64,000 bases of DNA from Vibrio zhugei (lineage in GTDB: Bacteria > Pseudomonadota > Gammaproteobacteria > Enterobacterales > Vibrionaceae). The translations under genes were made by a program, and so were the position numbers. Below are positions 10,462 to 18,411 of the stretch, piece after piece (the first letter of the stretch is position 1; every line of letters starts with the position of its first letter). The stretch spans positions 496,001-560,000 of the forward strand of contig NZ_CP033077.1 in NCBI RefSeq assembly GCF_003716875.1, given 5' to 3'. Below the pieces are notes generated by a model. The model did no database searches. It was not told the DNA's origin and was given only the letters and a program-made list of their open reading frames with translations.

Positions 10462-11376
10462 ATGTCAAAAAATACCATCAGTATTCTTGATGGCGGTATG
10501 AGCCGCGAGCTGGAAAAGCTTGGCGCGCCATTTCGTCAACCAGAGTGGTCCGCACTCGCACTGATTGAGACGCCCAATCTCGTTCGTGATGCCCATCAAG
10601 CCTTTATTGATGCTGGCTCACAAGTGATCACCACCAACAGTTACGCCGTGGTTCCTTTTCATATCGGTGACCAACGTTTTCGTCAAGAAGGAAAGCAACT
10701 CGCGGCCCTTTCAGGAAAAATGGCAAAAGAAGCGGTGGCCAATACTGGCAACACAGCAAAAATTGCGGGCTCATTACCCCCTTTATTTGGTTCTTATCGC
10801 GCGGATTTGTTTGAAGCGGAGCTGGTGACCGATATCGCGACCCCTTTGATTGAGGGATTGGCGCCCTATGTCGATGTCTGGCTCAATGAAACGCAAAGTT
10901 TGATTGCCGAACCAAAAGCGATGCATTCTCTGCTCAAAGCGCTTGGCCATGACGACAAACCGCTGTGGGTGTCGTTTACGTTAGAAGATGAAACCGTGAC
11001 CGACATACCGCGCTTACGATCCGGTGAAAGCGTTGAAGAAGCAGTGATTGCGATGGCGAATGGCGGCGTCGCCGCCATTTTATTCAACTGCTGCCAGCCG
11101 GAAGTCATTGGCGAAGCCATTCGGATCGCGCGCGAAACCTTACATCGTTTAGGTCAATCCGACATCCAGCTCGGCGCGTATGCCAATGCGTTCGCTCCTC
11201 AATCGAAAGATGCGGCCGCGAATGAAGAATTGGATGAGATCCGTGATGATTTGACCCCACCGTCTTACGTCAATTGGACCCAGCAGTGGGTTGACGAAGG
11301 CGCCACTCTGTTAGGTGGATGCTGTGGTATCGATGTAGAGCACATCGCGAAGCTCCGCCAGCATTTCTCAGCGTAA
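10462..11376 (+). CDS. mmuM: Homocysteine S-methyltransferase
   Basis: Transfers a methyl group from S-methylmethionine (or S-adenosylmethionine) to homocysteine, giving methionine. 304 residues, normal for MmuM. The zinc thiolates of the family are visible: C210-C211 in NCCQPE and C287-C288 in GGCCGI, and the N-terminus has the typical LDGGMSRELEKLG. The start follows GAGGAAG. No mmuP transporter gene is adjacent. A MetJ-like operator lies just upstream, consistent with control by methionine supply. Confidence 0.93.
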   Translation: MSKNTISILDGGMSRELEKLGAPFRQPEWSALALIETPNLVRDAHQAFIDAGSQVITTNSYAVVPFHIGDQRFRQEGKQLAALSGKMAKEAVANTGNTAKIAGSLPPLFGSYRADLFEAELVTDIATPLIEGLAPYVDVWLNETQSLIAEPKAMHSLLKALGHDDKPLWVSFTLEDETVTDIPRLRSGESVEEAVIAMANGGVAAILFNCCQPEVIGEAIRIARETLHRLGQSDIQLGAYANAFAPQSKDAAANEELDEIRDDLTPPSYVNWTQQWVDEGATLLGGCCGIDVEHIAKLRQHFSA

Positions 11377-11389
11377 TCCTCTCGATAAA

Positions 11390-11411
11390 GCCAGAGTCAC
11401 CCGGCTCTGGC
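11390..11411 (+). terminator. Hairpin after mmuM
   Basis: GCCAGAG and CTCTGGC form a perfect 7-bp stem with an 8-nt loop, 13 bp after the mmuM stop. There is no U run, so it may be a weak or Rho-assisted terminator or only an RNA-stabilising hairpin. Confidence 0.4.
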
Positions 11412-11783
11412 ATCATTGTCCGTCTCAACCTGTGGCGATAGCGCCTCCTCCCACCTGTTTTCTCTTTGCAACAAGACCTATTGCATCCAGTTCAACGTGG
11501 CCATGATGGTGTTCTTTGACGCTCTCCTTCCTCTCTCATTTAACATGTGATGCATTTGTCACATGCTATTTACATCTAAAGGGGTATTGCCTTTAAAAAT
11601 CATCAAAAACCCGTGTATTTTATGTAAAATGACTCACTAATGAGACACTTTCTTACCCTTGTCATTCATTTTTTAAAATATTATTAACCTAAATCAAAGT
11701 TATCCTCCTCGCCCTAAGCTATTTTCCCCTGCAGATAAGGGGCGAACTCGCCCCGCCCAATCCAACCGTAAAAAGGATCGTGT
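11412..11783. other. Intergenic region upstream of the second chemoreceptor
   Basis: About 370 bp without a supportable gene. It contains one exact palindrome (11544-11565) and AT-rich sequence before the chemoreceptor start. No clear sigma-28 or sigma-70 promoter was identified. Confidence 0.35.
11544..11565. promoter_or_regulatory. Perfect inverted repeat, possible operator
   Basis: CATGTGA, an 8-nt spacer, then TCACATG. The half-sites recall CRP (TGTGA/TCACA), but the CRP spacer is 6 nt, not 8, so another dimeric regulator or chance is possible. It lies about 220 bp before the chemoreceptor gene. Confidence 0.3.
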
Positions 11784-13820
11784 ATGTTTCGATTTTACCG
11801 AACTCAAAGTGTCGGATTTCAACTCCGCCTTATCATGTTGTTATGCTTAGTGTGTGCTTTTTCAGCGATTGCCACGTGGGTGTATCGAGATGCCGACGAA
11901 TTACTCTTGTCATCGGCATTAAATGAACAACAATCACGTATCGAAGCGTTGGCCGAAAGTCTCGCGGGACAATTCGATGCCTATTTAGCCACGAGTAAAA
12001 AGTTAGAATCTACATTCCAAAATGGCTATTTACATGGCTTAACTCCCGGTTCAAATACGGTGACGTTTAACGGAGAGCAAGTGCAAGACCTGATTATCGA
12101 TGGTAAAAGCGTGGTCGGTGATTACACATTGGTGGATCGTTTTACACGCGATACGGGTGCCATTGCGACGATTTTTGCACCGGAAGGAAGCGATTGGCTA
12201 CGCGTGTCTACCTCATTGAAAAATCGCGCCAACCAACGTGCGGTAGGGACTCGATTAGGTACCGACCACCCAGCCTATAGCCAACTCATGGCAGGCCAAG
12301 ACTACTACGCGGCGGTGGAACTATTTGGTAAACGTTATATCACTTACTACTCTCCGATGCGTAATGCACAAGGCAAAATCACCGCCATCATTTTCATCGG
12401 TTTACCTATCGATACCGTCGCTAAAAACATTTTCTCGTCATTGAGCAATATCAAATGGGGAAAAACCGGCTATACCATCGTGGTGGACACCGCGCCAAAT
12501 AACCTTGGCCATTATTTAGCCGCCCCTGACCGAGTTCAATCCGATACGCCGATTCAAGATTATATCGATTCAGACAATCAAAAACCCTTTGCCCACATCT
12601 TTTCACAAAATAACGGTACGGTGGTCTTTCCCTATAGCCATGGTGAACTCTCTGGGGAAAAATATCTGGTCTATGTGCATGTTGATGGTTGGGATTGGAA
12701 ACTGCTCGGCGGCACATTTATTTCTGAAATAACGGAAGAAAGTAATACCTTACTTACCCACATTTTGATTGTCTCTACGGTTGTTGGATTACTTAGCCTT
12801 GCTGTGATTTCTTGGTTCTTTACCAAGTTAACGCGCCCGCTGACGCAAGTCTCGGGGTATATGGAACAACTGAAATCAGGCAACATTAGTTTGGATCTGC
12901 ACGCGACAGATGAAGGTGCGAAAAACGAAGTGACTCGCTTGCGCAATAGCGTAGTGGCCATGGCGACGCGTTTGCGTGAGCTGGTGGATGACATCAAACA
13001 CACCAGTAACGAAGTCAGTCATAATGCCGATAATGTTGAATCTGACGCGTCAGAGAACCTCAAACACAGTCATGCCCAGCAAGCACAAATTGAGCAAATG
13101 GTCGCGGCGATAGAAGAGATGGCCACGTCAGCACAAGAAGTCGCGACGCAAGTGGAAAGCATTGCCGAAAATGTCCGCCAAGCCGATAGTAACGCGCAAT
13201 CGGGCTCTCGCGTTGTCGATTCCGTCAGAACCGAAATCACCGCACTCAATGCTCAGTTAAGTGACTCCTCCCAAGCGATTGAGCAAGTGAGCATCGACAG
13301 TCAGAACATTCAAACCGTCACCTCCATGATTGATGGCATTGCAGAGCAAACGAACCTACTGGCGCTCAATGCCGCCATTGAGGCCGCGCGCGCCGGAGAA
13401 CAAGGTCGAGGCTTTGCCGTTGTCGCAGATGAAGTGCGAACGCTGGCAAGCCGAACCCAAGAATCCGTTAAAAATGTGGTGAGTATCATTGAGAAATTGA
13501 ATAACTCGACCCAGAGCGCCGTCAACTTAATGCATTCAAGTCAAGAGAGTGCCACGCGCGTTCTCGCCTCAGCGGAGCAAGCGGGCGACGCGTTATCCTT
13601 GATCACCACGCAAGTCAATGACATCACGCTACAAGCGGACACCATTGCGGCGACCGCCGAAGAGCAAGCCAATGTGTCACAAGAAATTGCGGCGAATGCG
13701 ACCGAGATCAGTGAGTTGAATAAAACCACCCATGCGATCAGTGAGCAAACGACCGCCAGCGCGCAGGTGTTAGCGACGCAAGCTTCTCACTTGAACGAGA
13801 AGATGGAATTCTTCCATTAA
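11784..13820 (+). CDS. Methyl-accepting chemotaxis protein with Cache sensor
   Basis: A 678-residue chemoreceptor. Helix at about 14-33, a periplasmic sensor of the Cache_3/Cache_2 type (about 40-310, with [12 protein letters not shown] and the [23 protein letters not shown] segment typical of that fold), second helix about 330-350, HAMP, and the methylation/signalling coiled coil. The tip reads [42 protein letters not shown]. Related Cache receptors bind small organic acids or amino acids, but the ligand is not evident here. The stop is followed by a strong terminator. Confidence 0.93.
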   Translation: MFRFYRTQSVGFQLRLIMLLCLVCAFSAIATWVYRDADELLLSSALNEQQSRIEALAESLAGQFDAYLATSKKLESTFQNGYLHGLTPGSNTVTFNGEQVQDLIIDGKSVVGDYTLVDRFTRDTGAIATIFAPEGSDWLRVSTSLKNRANQRAVGTRLGTDHPAYSQLMAGQDYYAAVELFGKRYITYYSPMRNAQGKITAIIFIGLPIDTVAKNIFSSLSNIKWGKTGYTIVVDTAPNNLGHYLAAPDRVQSDTPIQDYIDSDNQKPFAHIFSQNNGTVVFPYSHGELSGEKYLVYVHVDGWDWKLLGGTFISEITEESNTLLTHILIVSTVVGLLSLAVISWFFTKLTRPLTQVSGYMEQLKSGNISLDLHATDEGAKNEVTRLRNSVVAMATRLRELVDDIKHTSNEVSHNADNVESDASENLKHSHAQQAQIEQMVAAIEEMATSAQEVATQVESIAENVRQADSNAQSGSRVVDSVRTEITALNAQLSDSSQAIEQVSIDSQNIQTVTSMIDGIAEQTNLLALNAAIEAARAGEQGRGFAVVADEVRTLASRTQESVKNVVSIIEKLNNSTQSAVNLMHSSQESATRVLASAEQAGDALSLITTQVNDITLQADTIAATAEEQANVSQEIAANATEISELNKTTHAISEQTTASAQVLATQASHLNEKMEFFH

Positions 13821-13881
13821 GGCGTCCACAGAACACGCCGGTGAAGGCGTAGCGTGTTAGCGCTGCGCTTCACCTCCATTC

Positions 13882-13913
13882 AAAAAAGCCAGGCATCACG
13901 CCTGGCTTTTTTT
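13882..13913. terminator. Bidirectional terminator between chemoreceptor and luxT
   Basis: Stem AAGCCAGGC with GCCTGGCTT around the loop ATCAC, with an A run before and T7 after. It serves the chemoreceptor on the plus strand and luxT on the minus strand. Confidence 0.9.
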
Positions 13914-13925
13914 GAATATGTGAGA

Positions 13926-14387
13926 TTACACGCCCATCGCTAGGAGTGATTCTCCTAGCAGGCATTTAAATCGCCCTACCGATGCCTCTCCATACTGGTT
14001 TGTCACCGTCTCAGACAAGCGATTTAAGGTGGCTTGACCAAAGTGGTGTCCTCGGTCTGAAGACACCATATGGTGGAAGATCAAACGGATGAGCGCGATA
14101 AACTCAGCATTGCTGAGCGCTTTTTGCCAACTTGCCGCAAACGTGTCGACACTGTCTGAAAAATCTAAATGGCTCACCAAGGTATTAAAAATACGGTCAT
14201 CTAATGACGAGGCAAAATCCGTTTTCTTTGGAAAATGATGACTAATGCCAGTACGAGATATGCCAGTTTGTCGACTTAGCGAGGTATAAGACATTTTGTC
14301 GTACCCGAGCCGAATCAACTGATCGACTACCGCATCCATTATCTTTTGAATGGTCACTTCCGTATCTTCTTTACTACGTTTTGGCAT
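13926..14387 (-). CDS. luxT: TetR-family regulator LuxT
   Basis: A 153-residue DNA-binding regulator. The N-terminal helix-turn-helix (about 10-57) contains SYTSLSRQTGISRTGISHHFPKKTDF, and both the exact length and the MPKRSKEDTE opening match my memory of Vibrio LuxT/SwrT. In V. harveyi LuxT is part of the quorum-sensing/luminescence network and in V. parahaemolyticus it affects swarming. The C-terminal ligand domain is short, as in LuxT. Divergent from the YfcZ-like gene and separated from it by 313 bp. The identification rests on sequence recall, not on a search. Confidence 0.82.
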   Translation of the reverse strand: MPKRSKEDTEVTIQKIMDAVVDQLIRLGYDKMSYTSLSRQTGISRTGISHHFPKKTDFASSLDDRIFNTLVSHLDFSDSVDTFAASWQKALSNAEFIALIRLIFHHMVSSDRGHHFGQATLNRLSETVTNQYGEASVGRFKCLLGESLLAMGV

Positions 14388-14700
14388 TGTATAAGACTCT
14401 ATTTCACTATTAATAAATAATAATGATCAACAGAGTGAGTAAACATCCTTACATTTCGCTGTTACTGTCGCTCTGTTACATCATTTCCAAGCATGACAAA
14501 TTTAGTGAGATCTTCGACCACTTATCAGTGATTAATTTGTCAATATATTCTCATTATTGATACTATAAGAAACTGATCGCTTATTAAAATGTTATTTTTA
14601 ACTATCTCAATTTAACTCACTCTTTCATGGGGAGTTTTACAGTTTGGCATTCGCCGAATACGGGAGTAAAATAACCTTGTTTTTTATGGGAGGATTTACA
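14388..14700. other. Intergenic region between luxT and the YfcZ-like gene
   Basis: 313 bp of AT-rich sequence between divergent genes. A sigma-70-like promoter for the rightward gene is seen; nothing else could be supported. Confidence 0.4.
14537..14566 (+). promoter_or_regulatory. Sigma-70-type promoter candidate
   Basis: TTGTCA (14537-14542) and TACTAT (14561-14566) with an 18-bp spacer, in AT-rich DNA about 135 bp before the YfcZ-like gene. A reasonable match to TTGACA/TATAAT; not tested. Confidence 0.45.
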
Positions 14701-15003
14701 ATGAGTACAGAAAACTATGTAGAAGAGGAAGTATGTGAAGCCTGTGGCTGTGCTGGAGAAGTCGGCTATATCATTAATGAAGGCGACGAAATCGCGTCCG
14801 TTTCTGTATTTGCAAACGATAAAGTCACTCTGCAAGAAGAGTTCGAAAAATACGTCGCTCTCGCGAAAGAAGTGAATGAAAACGTGACTTATCAGATCGA
14901 TCCTGCCTCAAATAATGAGACTGAACTCCACGCAAACTTCACATTTGAAGTCAGTGCTGAAAAAATCATTTTTGAGTTAAGATCACGCTCTTTAATGCGC
15001 TAA
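14701..15003 (+). CDS. YfcZ/YiiS family protein (DUF406)
   Basis: A 100-residue acidic cytoplasmic protein. The C-terminal pattern NFTFEVSAEKIIFELRSR and the N-terminal cysteines (CEACGCAGEVG) match the small DUF406 family that includes E. coli YfcZ and YiiS, whose function is not established. The start at 14701 is preceded by GGGAGGA; the frame is open upstream to 14644 but that extension (MAFAEYGSKITLF...) overlaps the ribosome binding site and is probably untranslated. A terminator-like hairpin follows. Confidence 0.75.
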   Translation: MSTENYVEEEVCEACGCAGEVGYIINEGDEIASVSVFANDKVTLQEEFEKYVALAKEVNENVTYQIDPASNNETELHANFTFEVSAEKIIFELRSRSLMR

Positions 15004-15026
15004 TTATTCTGAATGCATCTATAACG

Positions 15027-15066
15027 ACGCGGCTTCCTCTATTTTCATGGAAGATGCCGCGTACTT
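15027..15066 (+). terminator. Terminator after the YfcZ-like gene
   Basis: ACGCGGC (15027-15033) pairs with GCCGCGT (15056-15062), with an inner TTCC/GGAA stem, followed by ACTTTTCT. A plausible intrinsic terminator with an imperfect U run. Confidence 0.6.
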
Positions 15067-15152
15067 TTCTCCATCGCTTGACCAACCCAATTCCGCTTTT
15101 CCTTGGTTATTTGCTATGATGATAGCTCACCCATTTCGTCTGGATACAGTCA

Positions 15153-15758
15153 ATGCGACGATGTCACGTTCCCCTTTTGAGTTTATTATGGCTTGTCAGC
15201 TATAGCGCGTCCCCACAGGCATTGGACAGCTATCATATTCTCAACTATTTGGATAATTACGGTAATCTTGACCTGCGTAATAAGCCATTTACGTCGCTGC
15301 CCGCAGGCTTAGTGATCAAAGGGAATTTAAACATCGCCAAAACGCCCATGACAGCGCTTCCTGATGGCATTCGTATTCAAGGCAGTTTGGATGCCTCCAA
15401 CAGTGAGTTACGCAAAGTGCCACGCAGTGCCACCATTCAGGGGTATGCCAATTTTTTAGGCGCCCAGTTGCGCTCTTGGCCGCGAGGCGTCAAAGTCGGT
15501 GGCTATCTGAATTTTACTGACACCCCTCTACAAAAACTGCCCGCAAGGCTCAGAGTGAAGGGCGATTTAAGTGTGATACGCACCCCAATGACTGAGTTAC
15601 CAAACGGTATTGTCGTGCAAGGCAACTTGTATATCGGCGGGTCTAAAATCACCACCTTCCCCGATACCATGACGGTGAATGGCAATATCTTTTTAGGCGG
15701 TAACCGTATTACACATTGGCCGAAAAACCTGACATTAGGGGGCGCTGTCGCGCCATAA
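15153..15758 (+). CDS. Secreted protein of eight 20-residue repeats
   Basis: 201 residues with a signal peptide (about 1-23, cleavage after PQA). The rest is a strikingly regular solenoid: a proline recurs at exactly residues 50, 70, 90, 110, 130, 150, 170 and 190, within a repeat of the form xLPxGLxIxGNLxIxxTPMT. The alternating hydrophobic pattern suggests a beta-solenoid or short leucine-rich repeat with 20-residue turns. No catalytic motif, lipobox or membrane anchor is seen, so a binding or structural role outside the cytoplasm is inferred. It stands alone, with its own terminator downstream. No named family could be assigned with confidence. Confidence 0.7.
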   Translation: MRRCHVPLLSLLWLVSYSASPQALDSYHILNYLDNYGNLDLRNKPFTSLPAGLVIKGNLNIAKTPMTALPDGIRIQGSLDASNSELRKVPRSATIQGYANFLGAQLRSWPRGVKVGGYLNFTDTPLQKLPARLRVKGDLSVIRTPMTELPNGIVVQGNLYIGGSKITTFPDTMTVNGNIFLGGNRITHWPKNLTLGGAVAP

Positions 15759-15800
15759 GCCAGAGTGTGGGCTGACGTTGCTTTTACTGCGTATATCGAT

Positions 15801-15833
15801 AAAAAAAGAGAAGCCATTGGCTTCTCTTTTTTG
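15801..15833. terminator. Bidirectional terminator
   Basis: A7-GAGAAGCC, loop ATT, GGCTTCTC-T6: a strong hairpin between the convergent repeat-protein and acyltransferase genes. Confidence 0.9.
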
Positions 15834-15890
15834 TGGTTGTCGCTGAGGTGGTTTCTACTGGCGTTTCGTCGGCCAGCCGATACCTCACGC

Positions 15891-17006
15891 TTATGAATGG
15901 CCTGGCCGATTACGCACAGGGTTGGCGTAGCTATCCAATAAATACGGATGAGCCGCTTTAGGCAATTGCGCTAATTTATTATCCAGAATCGCTTTGACCT
16001 CATCAGAGACATCATCACGCGCAGGATCATTCGCCAAATAATTAATCGGGAATAATTTGTAGTGCTCATGAATTTGGCGGTCAATTTCCTGAGCCAAAAT
16101 GTCAGGGGTGTCGCAATGCTGCTCAATCACATCCCCAAACGTCACATGCACGCGCCCTTTTTCACCAATGATCCCTTGAATGATGCTTTCAATGTCTTCA
16201 AATTCGCCTTTTTCATAAGCGCCAGTTTCTGCTTTTTCATACAGTTCACGCGCTTTAGACACATCACACGGGTCGTACTCGTAAGAGATCGACACAGGGA
16301 CAATTTTCAGTAAGCGGACGTAATCACCAAAATCAATTTTCTGCTTACGGCCTTCCACATGGAACATTTTCAAAATGGCAGGATCGGTATAATCGTTGCC
16401 ATCTTTGGCTCGGCCTTCCTTTTGGGCGATCCACACGGAATTACTGGTATCCAATGAATGTTTAATATACGACGACAGCGTGGACAACGCTTTCATCATT
16501 TCACGCGGACCTTTCATTGAGCGTTTAACAATGAAGCTTTTATTTAACCTCATGAGCTCGGTCGCACAAGGCTTACGCAATAGGTTATCACCAATAGCGA
16601 TGCGCACAGTCCGGTGGCCGTGGGTATACAAGCCATAGTTGACTAGCGCTGGATCCATGGCAATATCACGGTGGTTAGAAATAAACAGATAAGACGTCTC
16701 TTTATCAAGCTTATCTAAGCCGCTGTAAGTCACGCCTTCTGTGGTGTGACTTAACGTTAAGTCCATATACTTTTTCACTTCCAGTTGAATCGCTTCAACT
16801 GACGTTAACTTAGCCCATTTGAACTTTAAGTACATTTTTACCAACGGGCTCATCAAAGATTTAACCCAACCCGGTTGGCGTTCAAAACGATGCTGCAAAA
16901 TTGCCGAGATAAACTCTTCATCGTTGATCAATCTGCTCAAAGCAGCAGGAATTTCCTCATCATTATAAGGACGAATATCAGAATATGGATCAGTTTTCGT
17001 TGTCAT
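15891..17006 (-). CDS. PlsC-like glycerolipid acyltransferase
   Basis: 371 residues from the ATG at 17006 (MTTKTDPYSDIRPYND). The frame is open to a GTG at 17063, but the added residues look non-conserved; neither start has a clear ribosome binding site. The acyltransferase motif is the variant NHRDIAMD near residue 135, in place of the classic NHxxxxD, followed by an EGRAKDG block near 220 that stands where PlsC enzymes have FPEGTR. This fits a 1-acyl-glycerol-3-phosphate acyltransferase-like enzyme at the inner membrane, although no membrane helix is obvious. Exact substrate unknown. Confidence 0.72.
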   Translation of the reverse strand: MTTKTDPYSDIRPYNDEEIPAALSRLINDEEFISAILQHRFERQPGWVKSLMSPLVKMYLKFKWAKLTSVEAIQLEVKKYMDLTLSHTTEGVTYSGLDKLDKETSYLFISNHRDIAMDPALVNYGLYTHGHRTVRIAIGDNLLRKPCATELMRLNKSFIVKRSMKGPREMMKALSTLSSYIKHSLDTSNSVWIAQKEGRAKDGNDYTDPAILKMFHVEGRKQKIDFGDYVRLLKIVPVSISYEYDPCDVSKARELYEKAETGAYEKGEFEDIESIIQGIIGEKGRVHVTFGDVIEQHCDTPDILAQEIDRQIHEHYKLFPINYLANDPARDDVSDEVKAILDNKLAQLPKAAHPYLLDSYANPVRNRPGHS

Positions 17007-17185
17007 TGTTTTTTTTACATCAAAAATAATAAGCGGCCCTATTCTACCTATACTCATCAGCACTCGCAGCTTGCCAGAGATGGAGTTGAACAGGTCGGAC
17101 CAAAAAGATAACTTTCAATTCGTATCGAGTTGGTTTTTCTTTAAAGAAGCGGTACTCTAGCGCCCTTAGCACCACGAGGTATTCT

Positions 17186-17803
17186 ATGAACTACGCGATC
17201 CAGTGTGACACTCGTCATTTTCCTACATTACATATCACTGCACGTAAGCGAGCGAACAAGCACAGCTTCATACACGTTCAGCAAGGATTATTACTTTGCC
17301 GTTTGGGCAAATATGATTACGCCATTGAAGCAGGGCAAAGCTTTTGGATTCCACTGGATTGCCTATGCGCACTCACCTGTTTTCCGAACACACGCTATAC
17401 ATGTGTCGACTTTTCTGTCCGGCTACGCGACGCATTCCCTCACCAAGCGGGTTATATCACCCCGACGAACTTGACCTCGTCAGCACTCGAAAGACTACAG
17501 CAAATCGATCGTGATGACCCATTATTTGTGCCATTGACCCAAATAATGCGAGCCGAAGTCACGCGTTGTGTACCGCATTTGTCACAGAGTCAACTCACCA
17601 ACTCCGTGTCCACTTGGACGCCAGAGCATTCTGCTGGCCTAGCCCAAGAGCAGCATATGGTATTACTTGTCAGAGAAGCGATCAAACGAAAACAGTCAGG
17701 CCAAGCCACAGAAACCCTTTTAAGCGAACTTTTTGCTGGTGATCGTGCGTTTGCTGAGCAATGGATGCAGGTCATTGCCGGTCGTTCGCTCGATAAAAAG
17801 TAG
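17186..17803 (+). CDS. Cupin-type AraC ligand-binding domain protein without a DNA-binding domain
   Basis: 205 residues. The N-terminal 90 residues have the cupin pattern of AraC-family effector domains (FIHVQQGLLLCRLGKYDYAIEAGQSFWIPLDCLCAL), but the two C-terminal helix-turn-helix motifs that AraC regulators carry are absent; the C-terminal half (about 110-205) is helical with no recognised motif. It could be a ligand-sensing partner of another regulator or a decayed regulator. The frame is intact, with GAGG upstream of the ATG, so it is probably expressed as it stands. Confidence 0.6.
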   Translation: MNYAIQCDTRHFPTLHITARKRANKHSFIHVQQGLLLCRLGKYDYAIEAGQSFWIPLDCLCALTCFPNTRYTCVDFSVRLRDAFPHQAGYITPTNLTSSALERLQQIDRDDPLFVPLTQIMRAEVTRCVPHLSQSQLTNSVSTWTPEHSAGLAQEQHMVLLVREAIKRKQSGQATETLLSELFAGDRAFAEQWMQVIAGRSLDKK

Positions 17804-17941
17804 CCGCGAACCGCAAAGCCCACTCAGGCTGCGAGCGACAGATGCCATCGCTCGTGGCTCGCTCTTACTATGGAGAGGAGATATTGCTCACGATCGGCGA
17901 CATATCGTGACAACCCTCTCATTCTCACCTAGACTTACTGT

Positions 17942-18346
17942 ATGATTTACCTAAATAAGTTGATAAAAATGACAATAAGCCACGCCCTTTTTTGGCGACG
18001 TTTTCTCGCCTGTCTCTGTCTATTCAGTGTTTCCTCTATGACCTATGCAAATAACTGGTATTCCGAACGTGATGACGCCCAACACACCGGAGCGTCATTT
18101 GTGATTGGTGCGGCTTCCGAAGTGTATTTTAATAATTTACTCTACAGCAATGCCTCTTGCATGGCGGTCGGGGTGGCCAAAGAAGTCCGTGACGAAATCA
18201 GCTATGGTGGGTTCAGTAACAGTGATTTAGGTTATGATTTGGTGGGATGTGTCTCGGGTACGCTGCTCTCACGCTTTGTGATGCACGGCCTGTCGATCTC
18301 CGCGAACGACAACCGCTTTTCCCTTAACTACCAACTGTCCTTTTAA
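17942..18346 (+). CDS. YfiM-like exported protein
   Basis: 134 residues. A signal peptide precedes a probable cleavage at TYA/NNW. The mature part holds RDDAQHTGASFVIGAASE and VGVAKEVRDE...DLGYDLVGCVSGTL, the pattern of the YfiM (DUF2279) family of small cell-envelope proteins of unknown function. An internal ATG at 17969 gives a more compact signal peptide (MTISHALFWRRF...) and may be the true start; neither has a strong ribosome binding site. Unlike E. coli YfiM no lipobox cysteine is visible at the cleavage point. Confidence 0.62.
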   Translation: MIYLNKLIKMTISHALFWRRFLACLCLFSVSSMTYANNWYSERDDAQHTGASFVIGAASEVYFNNLLYSNASCMAVGVAKEVRDEISYGGFSNSDLGYDLVGCVSGTLLSRFVMHGLSISANDNRFSLNYQLSF

Positions 18347-18354
18347 TTAACGGG

Positions 18355-18381
18355 CTGACTCATCCGCTCGGTGTGAGTCAG
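18355..18381. terminator. Hairpin between convergent genes
   Basis: CTGACTCA and TGAGTCAG form an 8-bp stem with an 11-nt loop, just after the YfiM-like gene and just beyond the MOSC-fusion gene end. No U run, so termination is only a possibility. Confidence 0.4.
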
Positions 18382-18411
18382 CACGATAATGTGATGTCAT
18401 GGTCTCTTGAG

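Noticed and set aside
11690..11740. Sigma-28 or FNR-type site before the second chemoreceptor
   Set aside because: Only about half the consensus positions match and the spacing is wrong.
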